Source of the DNA: Clostridiales bacterium
GTDB lineage: Bacteria > Bacillota > Clostridia > Lachnospirales > Lachnospiraceae
Length of the DNA: 35,002 nt
Direction: 5' to 3'
Assembly: GCA_012519905.1 (NCBI GenBank)
Contig: JAAYPG010000057.1
Coordinates: 1-35,002, forward strand
Shown here: positions 1-8,880 of the stretch, one piece after another
How the letters are laid out: the number at the start of each line of letters is the position of its first letter
Numbering within the stretch: position 1 is the stretch's first letter
Notes under the pieces: generated by a model
Told to the model about the DNA's origin: nothing
Databases searched by the model: none
Seen by the model: only the letters and a program-made list of their open reading frames with translations
Made by a program: the position numbers and the translations under genes

Positions 1-513
1 GGATTTGATTATTCTGAGAATGCAATAGATTCTGCAAGGAGACGTATGGGAGATAAGGAAAACTTTAAGCTAGCAACCATCGGGGAAGCAGAGTATGAGG
101 ATAGCAAATTCAACCTTATAACTTCAATGGATACCATGTATTTTGCTCCTGATATGACAGCCTTTGTGTCACAGGTTTATAGATGGTTAAAGCCAGATGG
201 TAGCTTTATCTGCGGATATCAAGAGGGTGATATCATGAAGAAGACGAAGGACTACGATACTACAGAACTGGCTAAAGCCTTAAGAGAGAATGGTATAAAA
301 TATACAGTAGTTGACTATACAAAAGAAACTTATGATATGCTCAGGCATAAAAGAGAAGTTATAAAATCAATGAAAGAGGATTTCGTTAAAGCAGGACTTG
401 CTATGTGGTATAGAGTGATAAAAGGTCAGACAGATAGTGCGACAGTATCATATAATAGATATAAAAAGAAAAATGCAAGATATATTTATAAGGTAATAAA
501 AAAAACTAATTAA
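1..513 (+). CDS. Class I SAM-dependent methyltransferase, 3' part
   Basis: The frame is open from base 1, so the gene starts before the window; 170 codons are visible. The first residues (GFDYSENAIDSAR) match the end of the second Rossmann strand, where an acidic residue holds the SAM ribose. An acidic-hydrophobic strand (FNLITSMDTMYF) and the typical late segment 'QVYRWLKPDGSFICGY' follow, as in methyltransferases of the UbiE/small-molecule type. The glycine-rich SAM loop would lie upstream of the window. The C-terminal ~60 residues are basic. The substrate cannot be told. The ATG at base 46 has no convincing ribosome binding site and would cut into the fold, so it is not taken as the start. 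Confidence 0.8.
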   Translation, partial: GFDYSENAIDSARRRMGDKENFKLATIGEAEYEDSKFNLITSMDTMYFAPDMTAFVSQVYRWLKPDGSFICGYQEGDIMKKTKDYDTTELAKALRENGIKYTVVDYTKETYDMLRHKREVIKSMKEDFVKAGLAMWYRVIKGQTDSATVSYNRYKKKNARYIYKVIKKTN

Positions 514-612
514 AATTTAACATGGGTAAAATAGTGGGAGATGGTTTTAATTCATGACATGTGTTGATGGATTAAAACAACAGAACTAAGGAAAACTAAG
601 GAGAAAAAGGTA

Positions 613-1269
613 TTGAGTATGGATATTCTAATGCTTTTATTAAGTATACTAGCAGGATTTCTCTTATCTGGTATATGGTTCGGATTGCTGTTCCTATTTA
701 TAGGATTTGCACAAAGACTAGTAAACCTTAAATGGCTATTACATTTGAGAACATTATTTGCTAGCATTATACCTATAGTCATAATAGCAGTTACTGTGGG
801 GCTTTACCCTGTCCAAGTTGAAGAGTTGAATAAGGCTAATATTTATTTAGTTGCTCATTTGACAGTGCTAATAACAACGGCTATTGTTTCTAGAAAGAAG
901 CAAGGAGTACATAGAAAGGGCAGGGAGTTAATAATTTATGGATTAGACGGAGCGTTTATGGAGATACCCCAAAGATTGATGATGCAATCCTTTATTTATG
1001 GTTTTTTAAAATTAATCGGTGTCTCGGTTTTGGACCATTACACGGTATTAGCTACTGCATTAATATGGTGTATGGGAATTGGTATACAAGCGCTACTTAA
1101 AGGGGAACATTTTGACAAGGATTTATTTATTGATTTAATAGCATCTTTTGTATTTTCACTTGGAATTGGATATGTTTATCAGCGAACTGGATTGATATTA
1201 ATCACTATGACAGCGCATTTTCTGGAACGCATTTTAAGTGGCTATGTTGGTTTCAAAAGAGCAAGATAG
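613..1269 (+). CDS. Divergent CPBP (CAAX-protease/Abi-like) membrane protein
   Basis: A 216-218 residue, very hydrophobic protein with about six predicted membrane segments. A segment near residue 116 (MEIPQR) resembles the EExxxR motif of CPBP intramembrane proteases, with the first Glu replaced by Met. A C-terminal 'TAHFLERI' resembles the last His-containing motif. The family includes prenyl-protein endoproteases and bacteriocin self-immunity proteins; because a key Glu is missing, activity is doubtful. Two starts are possible: TTG at 613, nine bases after AAGGAG (598-603), or ATG at 619. The gene lies in a same-strand run with the dioxygenase that follows it. Confidence 0.6.
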   Translation: MSMDILMLLLSILAGFLLSGIWFGLLFLFIGFAQRLVNLKWLLHLRTLFASIIPIVIIAVTVGLYPVQVEELNKANIYLVAHLTVLITTAIVSRKKQGVHRKGRELIIYGLDGAFMEIPQRLMMQSFIYGFLKLIGVSVLDHYTVLATALIWCMGIGIQALLKGEHFDKDLFIDLIASFVFSLGIGYVYQRTGLILITMTAHFLERILSGYVGFKRAR

Positions 1270-1328
1270 AGAATAAGCAAGGACTTTAGAAGACACGAAG
1301 ACTTAATTTTGAAAGGTATGTGAGCGAT

Positions 1329-2099
1329 ATGACAAAAATGCCGGTTATATTTATAGGACATGGATCACCAATGAATGCTATTGAAGACAATGATTATACC
1401 AAGGGTTGGATAGAGATGGCTAATAGAATACCCAAGCCTAAAGCTATAATATCTATTTCAGCTCATTGGTTTACTCGGGGCACGAAGATTATGAATGAGG
1501 AAATGCCAAAAACCATATATGATATGTATGGTTTTCCAAAAGAGCTGTATGAAATAATATATAACTCCCCCGGGTCACCTGAGCTCGCAAAGGTAACTAT
1601 GAAGTTGATTTCAAAGGATGCGGAATATGATAATTCCTGGGGTATCGATCATGGAACATGGTCGGTCTTGGTTCATATGTATCCTGATAGAGACATACCC
1701 CTATTTCAAATCAGTGTTGATGCTTATGCTCCCCCTGAAGCCCATTATCAAATCGGAAGAGAGTTAAGAGATTTACGTGAAGAGGGTGTTCTAATATTTG
1801 GTACGGGGAATATCGTGCATAATCTAAGAAAGATTAACTGGGACATGAGCAAGAAGGGCTTTGATTGGGCCTATGAATTCGATGATTTTATCTATGATAA
1901 TATCATAAGTAATAATCATGATAATATATTAAGATATATGGAGCTGGGGGAAGTTGCAAAGCTTGCAGTACCAACTACTGATCACTTTTATCCCTTGTTA
2001 TATGTACTTGGTGCATCAAGTGATGACTATAAGGTTAGTGTCTATAATAAATCCCCTGAACTTGGATCTCTTACAATGACAAGTTATCTTCTGGATTAA
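1329..2099 (+). CDS. Class III extradiol ring-cleavage dioxygenase (LigB/DODA family)
   Basis: About 256 residues, the usual length for the single-subunit YgiD/4,5-DOPA-dioxygenase-like branch of the LigB superfamily. Near the N terminus is 'VIFIGHGSPMNAI', whose His is a metal ligand. 'SAHWF' about 35 residues later supplies the second His. 'WGIDHGTWSVL', 'GTGNIVHNLR' and a C-terminal 'DHFYPLLY' complete the family pattern. Family members use Zn or Fe to open catechol-type rings; the true substrate in anaerobes is unknown. GTG at 1320 is in frame but only three bases after the purine-rich AAAGG, so ATG 1329 is preferred, though its spacing of 12 is long. Confidence 0.85.
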   Translation: MTKMPVIFIGHGSPMNAIEDNDYTKGWIEMANRIPKPKAIISISAHWFTRGTKIMNEEMPKTIYDMYGFPKELYEIIYNSPGSPELAKVTMKLISKDAEYDNSWGIDHGTWSVLVHMYPDRDIPLFQISVDAYAPPEAHYQIGRELRDLREEGVLIFGTGNIVHNLRKINWDMSKKGFDWAYEFDDFIYDNIISNNHDNILRYMELGEVAKLAVPTTDHFYPLLYVLGASSDDYKVSVYNKSPELGSLTMTSYLLD

Positions 2100-2154
2100 T
2101 AATTAGAGGTCATACTAAAGGTTAATATGTAGCAGAAAGAGAGCGTTAATTTGT

Positions 2155-2775
2155 ATGAAGAAATATATAGACCTTAGTCAAGAGATAATCCATGATATGC
2201 CTGTTCACCCTTATGATGATAAAGTAAATCTTTTTCAGGATAAGTTCTTGGAAAGAGATAAATATGTTAATTACAGACTGGAGATTGGTATGCATTCTGG
2301 TACTCATATTGACACCCCTATGCATCTGACTAATAGGGAAACATATATAAATGAAATCCCTTTAGATAAATTTGCTGGTAGAGGTGTTCTTCTTGATGTA
2401 AGGAATGAAAGAACTATAAGATTCAAGGAGGTTTATTCTGAACTTGTGGAGAAGGATGACATCGTATTAATATTTACAGGTCATAGTGATAAATATGGAA
2501 CAGATGACTACTATGCAGATCAACCTATAATAGATAAAGAATTGGCGGATTTTTTTGTTCAAAAGAAGATTAAGATGCTAGGTATGGATTTGCCATCACC
2601 AGATAATTATCCATTTGAGATACACAAGATATTATTTAACAAGGACATATTGATAATAGAAAACCTAACCAATTTATCAAGTCTTGTTGATATAAAAAGT
2701 TTTGACATTATTGCATTTCCTTTAAAGATAAAAGCTGAGGCGTCTATGGTAAGAGTCGTAGCATGTGTAGATTAG
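2155..2775 (+). CDS. Cyclase-family metal-dependent hydrolase (kynurenine formamidase-like)
   Basis: 206 residues. The family signature HxGTHxDxPxH is present as 'HSGTHIDTPMH' at residues 47-57, giving the metal-binding His47, His51, Asp53 and His57. The N-terminal 'IDLSQEI' and 'MPVHP' also fit Pfam Cyclase (PF04199), which includes arylformamidases (KynB), isatin hydrolases and polyketide cyclases. The protein should be soluble and use Mn or Zn to open an amide or lactam. No kyn genes are nearby, so kynurenine is not implied. It follows the dioxygenase by 55 bases on the same strand, which may mean they act on related small molecules. Confidence 0.85.
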   Translation: MKKYIDLSQEIIHDMPVHPYDDKVNLFQDKFLERDKYVNYRLEIGMHSGTHIDTPMHLTNRETYINEIPLDKFAGRGVLLDVRNERTIRFKEVYSELVEKDDIVLIFTGHSDKYGTDDYYADQPIIDKELADFFVQKKIKMLGMDLPSPDNYPFEIHKILFNKDILIIENLTNLSSLVDIKSFDIIAFPLKIKAEASMVRVVACVD

Positions 2776-2842
2776 TATCAATCAAGAAAAAACGATACAT
2801 TAATAAATCTAAAATCAATATATAATATAGGGGGAAAATATT

Positions 2843-3370
2843 ATGAAATCAGCATTGATTATTTACAAATCTAAAACGGGATTTACTAAGAAGTACGCCG
2901 ATTGGATACGTGAGGATGTGACTTGTAACATTGCACCACTTGAGAAGGTTAAGAAAGAGGATATAGACAAGCACGATATAATTGTATATGGTGCTGGCGT
3001 CCACGCTGGACTAATACCCGGATTAAAGAAAGTCAAGAAGCTAGTTAATTTTAATGATAAGAAGGTAATAATATTTGCCACAGGAGCTGCACCAAACGTA
3101 GAAGAGATAGTCAAGCCTGTAATAGATAATAACCTGGCAGATTGTGTATCTATGGTGGATTTTTTTTATTTCGAGAGTGGAATAAATTATGAAAACATGG
3201 GTTTTTTCTCAAAACGCCTTATGAAGACTTTTAGTAAAATTTTGAGTGCTAAGAAGGATAAAACTGAGGAAGAGAAAGAGATGAGTATAATGATTATGAA
3301 CTCATTTGACAACTCAAAAAAGGACTATATAAAACCGTTGGTTGATACACTAAAGAAATACCTTGGTTAA
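2843..3370 (+). CDS. Flavodoxin-domain protein (HemG/YkuN-like)
   Basis: 175 residues with an N-terminal flavodoxin fold. The FMN-phosphate loop is 'YKSKTGFTKKYADWI' (S10-x-T-G-x-T15), then 'DIIVYGAGVHAGLIPGLKK' for the second loop and 'KKVIIFATGAAP' for the next strand. The arrangement resembles the flavodoxin domain of menaquinone-dependent protoporphyrinogen dehydrogenase HemG and many clostridial flavodoxin_5 proteins. It probably carries electrons in the cytoplasm using FMN. The C-terminal 60 residues are Lys/Glu rich and helical. A GGGGGAAA ribosome binding site precedes the ATG. No heme genes are adjacent. Confidence 0.82.
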   Translation: MKSALIIYKSKTGFTKKYADWIREDVTCNIAPLEKVKKEDIDKHDIIVYGAGVHAGLIPGLKKVKKLVNFNDKKVIIFATGAAPNVEEIVKPVIDNNLADCVSMVDFFYFESGINYENMGFFSKRLMKTFSKILSAKKDKTEEEKEMSIMIMNSFDNSKKDYIKPLVDTLKKYLG

Positions 3371-3410
3371 ATTATATTAATATAGAAAACTTTTACATAT
3401 AGGAGGACTT

Positions 3411-4052
3411 ATGTGGGCGGATTTGAGCAATCAATGGAAGCGGTCATTTGAGCTTGCCTTTGAGTCGTATAAAAGAGGAACAATACCAATAGGGGCTGTT
3501 ATAACTGACAGTGAGGGAGAGATAATTTCGGAAGGAAGGAACAGGATATTTGATAATAGAAGCGCAAATCCCTTGGCAGGTACTTTTATGGCACATGCTG
3601 AAATGACGGCCATGATACAGTTAAAGAGCTATAAACATCCTGATATAAGGACATATACACTTTATACTACTATGGAGCCATGTCCTATGTGTTTTGGAAC
3701 AATGGTTATGATGAATATAAGAAATTTGAAATATGCAGCCAGGGATGCATTTGCCGGAGCAACGGAATTAAATAATAAGATGGATTATATAAGAAATAAG
3801 AATATTAGTATTGAAAAGGGCAATAGTGAAATGGAAGCATTTCATTTAATAATGCAGACATCATACGAATGTGATAGGAATCATATAAGGGTGGGCGAGT
3901 TATTAAACTCATGGAAGAGCATAGACGGCAATGCAATAGTACTAGGAAAAAAGCTATATAAAGAAAAATATTTTGATAGGGTTATAGCTAAAGATGGGAA
4001 AGTTTGTGATATATATGATGAGATTATTTATAGGTATGAACAAATGATGTAA
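3411..4052 (+). CDS. Nucleoside/tRNA-adenosine-type deaminase
   Basis: 213 residues. The first ~150 form a cytidine/deoxycytidylate deaminase domain: 'HAEM' at 62-65 gives the Zn-binding His62 and proton-shuttling Glu64, and 'EPCPMC' at 89-94 gives Zn ligands Cys91 and Cys94. The 'TMEPCPMCFGTMV' spacing is that of the guanine deaminase/TadA group rather than of cytidine deaminase. About 60 residues beyond the domain (155-213) are extra compared with TadA (~150), so this is likely a free-base or nucleoside deaminase and not the tRNA enzyme. The start has an AGGAGG site seven bases upstream. A strong hairpin terminator follows at 4161. Confidence 0.82.
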   Translation: MWADLSNQWKRSFELAFESYKRGTIPIGAVITDSEGEIISEGRNRIFDNRSANPLAGTFMAHAEMTAMIQLKSYKHPDIRTYTLYTTMEPCPMCFGTMVMMNIRNLKYAARDAFAGATELNNKMDYIRNKNISIEKGNSEMEAFHLIMQTSYECDRNHIRVGELLNSWKSIDGNAIVLGKKLYKEKYFDRVIAKDGKVCDIYDEIIYRYEQMM

Positions 4053-4160
4053 AATACAAATAATATCTAAGCACATATAAAATGCGTGAATAGAATATAT
4101 ATTCGCAAAAATATATAGAATAGCAAAATCACCATAACAGTTATTATAACGAGTTCTGAC

Positions 4161-4199
4161 TATGTGAGATAATACCAAATTATCTCACATATTTTATTT
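4161..4199 (+). terminator. Rho-independent terminator after the deaminase gene
   Basis: A perfect 13-bp stem (TATGTGAGATAAT paired with 4179-4191) with loop ACCAA is followed by TTTTATTT. It lies about 110 bases beyond the deaminase stop and closes the 1-4052 gene run. Confidence 0.8.
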
Positions 4200-4254
4200 G
4201 AAAATATAAATTAGTTACAAATGGAAATATTAATTAAAAAATGGAATAAACATA

Positions 4255-4283
4255 TTGCACAAATTACCAATATATGTTAATGT
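4255..4283 (+). promoter_or_regulatory. Candidate promoter of the xylanase gene
   Basis: TTGCAC (4255-4260), a 17-base spacer and TAATGT (4278-4283) give a plausible sigma-A promoter with a 5' leader of about 155 bases. The rest of the 4053-4444 gap holds the upstream terminator and AT-rich sequence. The AAATCGTTTT-type motif of the 28-34 kb locus was not seen here. Confidence 0.4.
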
Positions 4284-4410
4284 AGTGATGTAAATATTTA
4301 CCGTATACATTTTATTATGTTTTCTTGGATCAAAGATTCGAGGGGTGTCTTTGTTTCCATCAATAATAAGGTGTACGTAGTTACTAATGTTTATCTAAAT
4401 CAGTTATTGT

Positions 4411-4437
4411 TGATTGGTTATCCAATCAGAAAGGAGG
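4411..4437 (+). promoter_or_regulatory. Stem-loop directly upstream of the xylanase ribosome binding site
   Basis: TGATTGG-TTAT-CCAATCA (4411-4428) is a perfect 7-bp hairpin ending two bases before the AAGGAGG site (4431-4437) of the xylanase gene. It may stabilise the 5' end or keep the ribosome binding site accessible. Confidence 0.45.
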
Positions 4438-4444
4438 AAAAGTT

Positions 4445-5533
4445 ATGAAACAGAAAAGAGCAAAGTTATTTTTGTCAGTGTTAATGATCATGACCATGTT
4501 ATTACCTGCATATAGTGCACAGGCTGCTACAACAATTTACAATAATGAAACTGGAACACATGATGGCTACGATTATGAGCTATGGAAGGACTCCGGGAAC
4601 ACAAGTATGACACTAAATAATGGAGGTAATTTCAGCTGCCAGTGGAGTAATATTAACAATGCATTATTCCGTAAGGGCAAAAAGTTCAATGAGACTCAGA
4701 CACATCAGCAGATTGGAAATATTTCAATCAATTATGGAGCCACTTATTCACCCAATGGCAATTCCTATCTCTGTGTCTATGGTTGGACAAGCAGTCCCTT
4801 AGTAGAATTCTATATTGTTGATAGCTGGGGTAGCTGGCGTCCTCCGGGAGCATCCTCAAAGGGAACGATTACTGTTGATGGCGGTACCTATGACATTTAT
4901 GAAACTACAAGGGTAAACCAACCCTCCATCAAGGGTACAGCAACTTTCCAACAATACTGGAGTGTACGTACATCCAAACGCACTAGCGGAACCATCTCTG
5001 TAAGCGAACATTTCAAAGCATGGGAGAATAGAGGAATGCCTCTAGGTAAGATGTATGAAGTGGCGTTGACAGTAGAAGGATATCAGAGCAGTGGTAGTGC
5101 TAATGTATACAGCCATACCCTAAATATTGGTGGGCCTACACCTCCTCCAGATAATGGTGGCGGTGGCGACGGTGCAACTAGGAAAGAATGTGAGAGCATG
5201 TCAATTAGCGGACCATATGCAGGGACAATCGGAAACCCCTTCTCTGGTGTAGCCTTATATGCTAACAATGACAAGGTCTCTTATACTCAATATTTTGCCA
5301 GTGGAACCCATAGCTTCTCACTTCGGGGTTGTTCAAACAATTCTAATATGGCTAGGGTAGACTTATTGATTGGAGGTCAGTATAAGGGTACCTTCTACTA
5401 TGGTGGAAGCTACCCAGCTGTATATACAATCAACAATGTCAGTCACGGTACAGGCAATCAGCTTGTTGAGCTAATTGTAACGGCTGACAATGGCCAATGG
5501 GATGCTTTCATAGATTACTTGGAAATCAAATAA
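4445..5533 (+). CDS. Secreted endo-1,4-beta-xylanase, GH11 + CBM36
   Basis: 362 residues. Signal peptide 1-27 (basic start, hydrophobic core, cleavage near AQA-A). The GH11 jelly-roll covers about 30-230: nucleophile Glu121 in '[12 protein letters not shown]' and acid/base Glu211 in '[13 protein letters not shown]'. The residue paired with the acid/base is Asn (Asn72 in 'WSNINN'), which in GH11 goes with a neutral-to-alkaline pH optimum rather than an acidic one. A short Pro/Gly linker ([10 protein letters not shown], about 231-245) leads to a C-terminal ~117-residue module that resembles CBM36, a Ca2+-dependent xylan binder. The enzyme cuts the xylan backbone outside the cell. It is monocistronic, with its own leader and terminator-like hairpin. 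Confidence 0.95.
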   Translation: MKQKRAKLFLSVLMIMTMLLPAYSAQAATTIYNNETGTHDGYDYELWKDSGNTSMTLNNGGNFSCQWSNINNALFRKGKKFNETQTHQQIGNISINYGATYSPNGNSYLCVYGWTSSPLVEFYIVDSWGSWRPPGASSKGTITVDGGTYDIYETTRVNQPSIKGTATFQQYWSVRTSKRTSGTISVSEHFKAWENRGMPLGKMYEVALTVEGYQSSGSANVYSHTLNIGGPTPPPDNGGGGDGATRKECESMSISGPYAGTIGNPFSGVALYANNDKVSYTQYFASGTHSFSLRGCSNNSNMARVDLLIGGQYKGTFYYGGSYPAVYTINNVSHGTGNQLVELIVTADNGQWDAFIDYLEIK

Positions 5534-5608
5534 ATCATTTTATGATTAAATGATTCTGGTTTCGTAATATCCATAATTATTTATATAATATAGTAAGTTA
5601 TTAATAGA

Positions 5609-5639
5609 TAATCCCGGCGGATAATTTCCGTCGGGATTA
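5609..5639. terminator. Hairpin between the convergent xylanase and peroxidase genes
   Basis: A 13-bp stem (TAATCCCGGCGGA with 5627-5639, one G-U pair) and loop TAATT lie between two genes that end towards each other. It lacks a clear T-run on either side, so its role as a terminator rests on the strong GC stem and position. Confidence 0.5.
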
Positions 5640-5668
5640 CCAAAATACCTGAAGAATGTAAGAAAGGT

Positions 5669-6214
5669 TTATAATAAGTCGCTGATTCTTTTTTCTACAT
5701 AGCTTAAATCTTTGGTAGGCTCGAAACGTTCAATTACATTGCCTTTTCTATCTATTAAAAACTTGGTAAAGTTCCATTTTATATCAGCGGATTCTTTGTA
5801 GTTTTTGTCTTCCTTGGATAGCATCTCATCAAGTACAGAAGCCAATGGATGGCCCTCATCAAAGCCCTTGAAACCTTGTTCTTTTTTTAGAAACTTGTAA
5901 AGTGGATGGGCCTTCTCACCGTTTACTTCGATTTTGGAGTGTATTGGATAGGTTACTCCAAAGTTAGATTCGCAAAACTGTTGGATTTGATCTGCTGTCT
6001 CAGGAGCCTGGTTTTTAAATTGATTACAAGGAAAATCTAGTATAACAAACCCCTTGTCTGAGAATTTGTCATATAATTTCTGAAGATCTCCGTATTGGGG
6101 TGTAAATCCACATTGAGTAGCAGAGTTTACAATTAATAGAACCTTACCTTCATAAACACCTAGATTTGTTTCTTCTCCATTTCTTTCTTTTACATTAAAG
6201 TTATATATACTCAT
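5669..6214 (-). CDS. Glutathione peroxidase family protein (Cys type)
   Basis: 181 residues, the normal length for bacterial BsaA/GPx proteins. 'NSATQCGFTPQY' carries the peroxidatic residue as Cys35 instead of selenocysteine. 'DFPCNQF' contains the catalytic Gln65, and 'IKWNFTKFLID' the Trp-Asn pair of the active site. Cys63 in FPCNQ is also typical. Such enzymes usually reduce peroxides with thioredoxin rather than glutathione, fitting peroxide defence in an anaerobe. The ATG follows a good GGAGG site. Its promoter reads TTGACA-N17-TACAAT on the minus strand (6327-6299). Confidence 0.93.
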   Translation of the reverse strand: MSIYNFNVKERNGEETNLGVYEGKVLLIVNSATQCGFTPQYGDLQKLYDKFSDKGFVILDFPCNQFKNQAPETADQIQQFCESNFGVTYPIHSKIEVNGEKAHPLYKFLKKEQGFKGFDEGHPLASVLDEMLSKEDKNYKESADIKWNFTKFLIDRKGNVIERFEPTKDLSYVEKRISDLL

Positions 6215-6298
6215 AGAACTGCCTCCTTTAAGCTAAATTTTTATAAGTTTTATATATTAACAAAACACATTAAGTTCATATAAATTATGTTCAATTAA

Positions 6299-6327
6299 AT
6301 TGTACACAATGCGTTGTTATTTGTCAA
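6299..6327 (-). promoter_or_regulatory. Promoter of the glutathione peroxidase gene with a spacer dyad
   Basis: Read on the minus strand: TTGACA (6327-6322), 17 bases, TACAAT (6304-6299). The spacer contains the imperfect palindrome ACAACGCATTGT (6318-6307), placed where a repressor would block RNA polymerase. It does not match the PerR box, so the regulator is unknown. Confidence 0.6.
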
Positions 6328-6415
6328 GACTTATTTAATTAGTTTATTCTTTTGTTATGCTTGCCTAACTTGATAGGTTTTATTACTAAAGAGGCAGTTT
6401 TATATATAAATGAAG

Positions 6416-6611
6416 ATGAGGCTGCCGCATAAATGTAAGAGGGGGTGTATATGTTCCAATCATGCACATTTAGGAGAACAGTTTGCAATGATTTGTATTA
6501 TCGAAACGGACTTTAGTCCGATTAAGATTTACAAATTATTGCAAACTGTACTACTAATCAGTGTGTGATGGAATATATACACTCCCTTAATTACTTATGT
6601 GGCAGCCTCAT
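6416..6611. repeat. 196-bp near-palindromic element (MITE-like)
   Basis: The two 97-base halves are inverted copies of each other: they share ATGAGGCTGCC at the outer ends, a nearly identical inner block (ACAGTTTGCAAT) and a perfect CGGACT-TT-AGTCCG centre. A hand count gives about 67 of 97 positions pairing without gaps. There is no open frame, and no clear target-site duplication was found. It fits a non-autonomous palindromic mobile element or an intergenic repeat of the REP/MITE kind. It ends 20 bases from the stop codon of the transporter gene, so its RNA hairpin could also serve as that gene's terminator. Confidence 0.65.
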
Positions 6612-6631
6612 ACTTATAATAAAAAATCCTA

Positions 6632-7915
6632 TTATTCTGTAAATTTGGCTTCGGTTTCTTCACTTACTACATGTATATGAACCTTATCAATTCTATTCTT
6701 GTCTACTGAGGCTACTGTATAATTAATATTGTTCTCTATAATGGATTCACCTTCCTCCGGAAGATGGTCCAGTAGATATATAATATGTCCTGCTATAGAG
6801 TCATAATCTGATGATTCAATATTAAGTCCAAGAGCTTCGTTAATATCATCAAGTTTTGTATTGCCGTCTACTATATACTCACCTTCTGAAACAGCTTGAA
6901 TACAATCCTCTTCATCCTCGTCGTACTCATCACGAATTTCGCCAACAATCTCTTCGAGGAGATCCTCAATGGTTATTAGTCCAGCCGTAGCACCATATTC
7001 ATCTAGGACAATAGCTAAGGCAATTGATTCATTTCTCATTTCTATTAAAAGTTCGGACGTCTTCTTGAATTCATAGGTGAAATAAGGCTCTCTTATAATA
7101 TCAAGAATATTAAAGTCCTCTTTATTACCATTATAAAAAAAGATATCCTTAAGGTTTACTATACCTATAACATTATCTCTATTTTCTGAATAAACAGGAA
7201 GTCTTGTATACTTATCCTTCGTAAATTCCTGAACCAGCTCATCATAGCTAAGATCTACACTGGCAAAGGACATATCTATTCTTGGAACCATAACATCCTT
7301 AGCTAAGGAATCACCAAAATCAACCACATTTGTAATCATTCTTCGTTCTTCGCTTTCGAGAACTCCCTCCTCATGGCTGACCTCTAGGATAGTCCTAAGT
7401 TCGCTTTCGGTCATAGATGTTGGTTTCTCATTCGGATCAATCTGAAAGAGTCGCATCACACCGTTACATATTTTATTGATGATAAATATTATAGGGGTAA
7501 GTAACTTTGTTATTAATAACACGGGTCCTGATATACGAAGGGCTATTCTTTCAGCCTTTATAGTTGATATGGATTTTGGGGTTATTTCCCCAAAAATCAA
7601 TATAAGTAAAGTCAGAACACCAGTTGTAAGTCCTACCCATTTATTTCCCCATAAATCAATTGCCATAGTAGTAGCAAGAGCAGATGCTGAAATATTAACT
7701 ACATTGTTGCCGATTAATAATGCACTAAGCATCTTCGTAGGGTCATCAACTAGCTTTAAAGCGTTTTTTGCACCTTTCACATTATCATCAGCCAGGCTTC
7801 GCATCCGAAGTTTGTTTATAGCCGTTAGGGCTGTTTCTGATCCTGAAAAAAATGCAGACAAAAGCAATAGTATCAACAGTATTACCGCTCGCGCGGCCTC
7901 ACTCGAATCCAACAA
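6632..7915 (-). CDS. CNNM/CorC (HlyC)-type transporter with CBS pair
   Basis: 427 residues. An N-terminal DUF21/CNNM membrane domain (about 5-185, three to four membrane segments, '[10 protein letters not shown]' near residue 24) is followed by two CBS domains (about 205-335, including 'DVMVPR' and '[22 protein letters not shown]') and a C-terminal CorC_HlyC domain (about 345-420). Family members export Mg2+ or related ions; the older name hemolysin comes from an indirect effect. The start is TTG: AGGAGA lies four bases upstream and no better in-frame start is present. The palindromic element lies just downstream. Confidence 0.9.
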   Translation of the reverse strand: MLDSSEAARAVILLILLLLSAFFSGSETALTAINKLRMRSLADDNVKGAKNALKLVDDPTKMLSALLIGNNVVNISASALATTMAIDLWGNKWVGLTTGVLTLLILIFGEITPKSISTIKAERIALRISGPVLLITKLLTPIIFIINKICNGVMRLFQIDPNEKPTSMTESELRTILEVSHEEGVLESEERRMITNVVDFGDSLAKDVMVPRIDMSFASVDLSYDELVQEFTKDKYTRLPVYSENRDNVIGIVNLKDIFFYNGNKEDFNILDIIREPYFTYEFKKTSELLIEMRNESIALAIVLDEYGATAGLITIEDLLEEIVGEIRDEYDEDEEDCIQAVSEGEYIVDGNTKLDDINEALGLNIESSDYDSIAGHIIYLLDHLPEEGESIIENNINYTVASVDKNRIDKVHIHVVSEETEAKFTE

Positions 7916-8181
7916 ATCATCTCCTAAAAATATAAATAGTTAACAGTTCTATATAATTCAACATCTTACAGGATTAGGTATTAAAAGTCAATACAGCGCT
8001 TAGAATTTTAAATAAGCTTTAAAATAATGCTAATATAAATATCTTAAAATCCTATTGTGGTTATATGGTATATAGTGTAATATCGAAAATGTAGGTTTTT
8101 ATTTATAGAATCAATTGTTGCCAGATTAGAATGACGTAAACTAGAAGCTTTATAATAGAATTAAGAGATTAGAGGTATTGA

Positions 8182-8787
8182 ATGAGAAAGAAGTCCCATA
8201 TTTCACTTGCGAAGTTTCTTCTGCATAATAGTAAAGAGCATCAGTTGTACGAGCATAAAAAATCATTTTATTTTGGAAGTATATTACCTGATATAAAACC
8301 ATCGTTTTTAACAAAACGCCATACATTTGAGGATACTTTTGACATCCTCATCAATGAAATTAAAAGAATTACTCTTGATTATGATTTTAATAAGGGAATA
8401 AACAAATACTATGCGAGACGTCTTGGAATCATAACCCACTATCTAGCTGATTATTGTACGTTTCCACATAACTCCTGCTATACAGGTTCAATGGCAGATC
8501 ATGTATACTATGAAAAGGAATTGAAATATCAATTACTGGAGTACATTGAATTGGAAGATATCCATCAGAAATCGGTTAAAGGGCAAATGCTAGAAAGCTT
8601 CGATGAGATAATCGAGTTCATAAGGTCGAAACATAAGGAATATCTTTCTACACTTAAGGCGGTAAAGCATGACATTCGTTACATAATTGAGCTTTGTAGT
8701 AAAGTAGTTGAGGCTATATTAGCCTTCTTTAATATGGCATTTGAGGCTCTTAATAGTGATGCAGAGCCCGCACTTCAATTTAGCTAA
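8182..8787 (+). CDS. Zinc-dependent phospholipase C-like protein
   Basis: 201 residues matching the short clostridial branch of the zinc-dependent phospholipase C family (PF00882). The N-terminal 'SHISLAKFLL' contains a His; 'FYFGSILPDIKPSF' and 'THYLADYCTFPHN' supply the Asp and His residues expected to bind Zn. There is no signal peptide, unlike the alpha-toxin relatives, so the protein is probably cytoplasmic, and lipase activity is not proven for this branch. A weak AGAGGT site precedes the ATG. It is divergent from the transporter gene and ends in a hairpin terminator. Confidence 0.75.
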   Translation: MRKKSHISLAKFLLHNSKEHQLYEHKKSFYFGSILPDIKPSFLTKRHTFEDTFDILINEIKRITLDYDFNKGINKYYARRLGIITHYLADYCTFPHNSCYTGSMADHVYYEKELKYQLLEYIELEDIHQKSVKGQMLESFDEIIEFIRSKHKEYLSTLKAVKHDIRYIIELCSKVVEAILAFFNMAFEALNSDAEPALQFS

Positions 8788-8814
8788 AACAATTATATAC
8801 TATCCAAATACTTG

Positions 8815-8864
8815 GTGCTGTTCCAAAGCTATGATTCTTATAACGCTTTGAAACAGCACTTTTT
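8815..8864 (+). terminator. Terminator after the phospholipase C-like gene
   Basis: A 15-bp stem with one mismatch (8815-8829 GTGCTGTTCCAAAGC with 8845-8859) is followed by TTTTTG. It is oriented for the plus-strand gene and lies between two convergent genes. Confidence 0.75.
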
Positions 8865-8880
8865 GATTATTCATGTAATC

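Noticed and set aside
2785-2800. AAAAAACGATACA upstream of the flavodoxin gene as another LacI-family operator
   Set aside because: Only part of the motif matches, it is not placed after a clear -10 box, and the gene has no link to sugar use.
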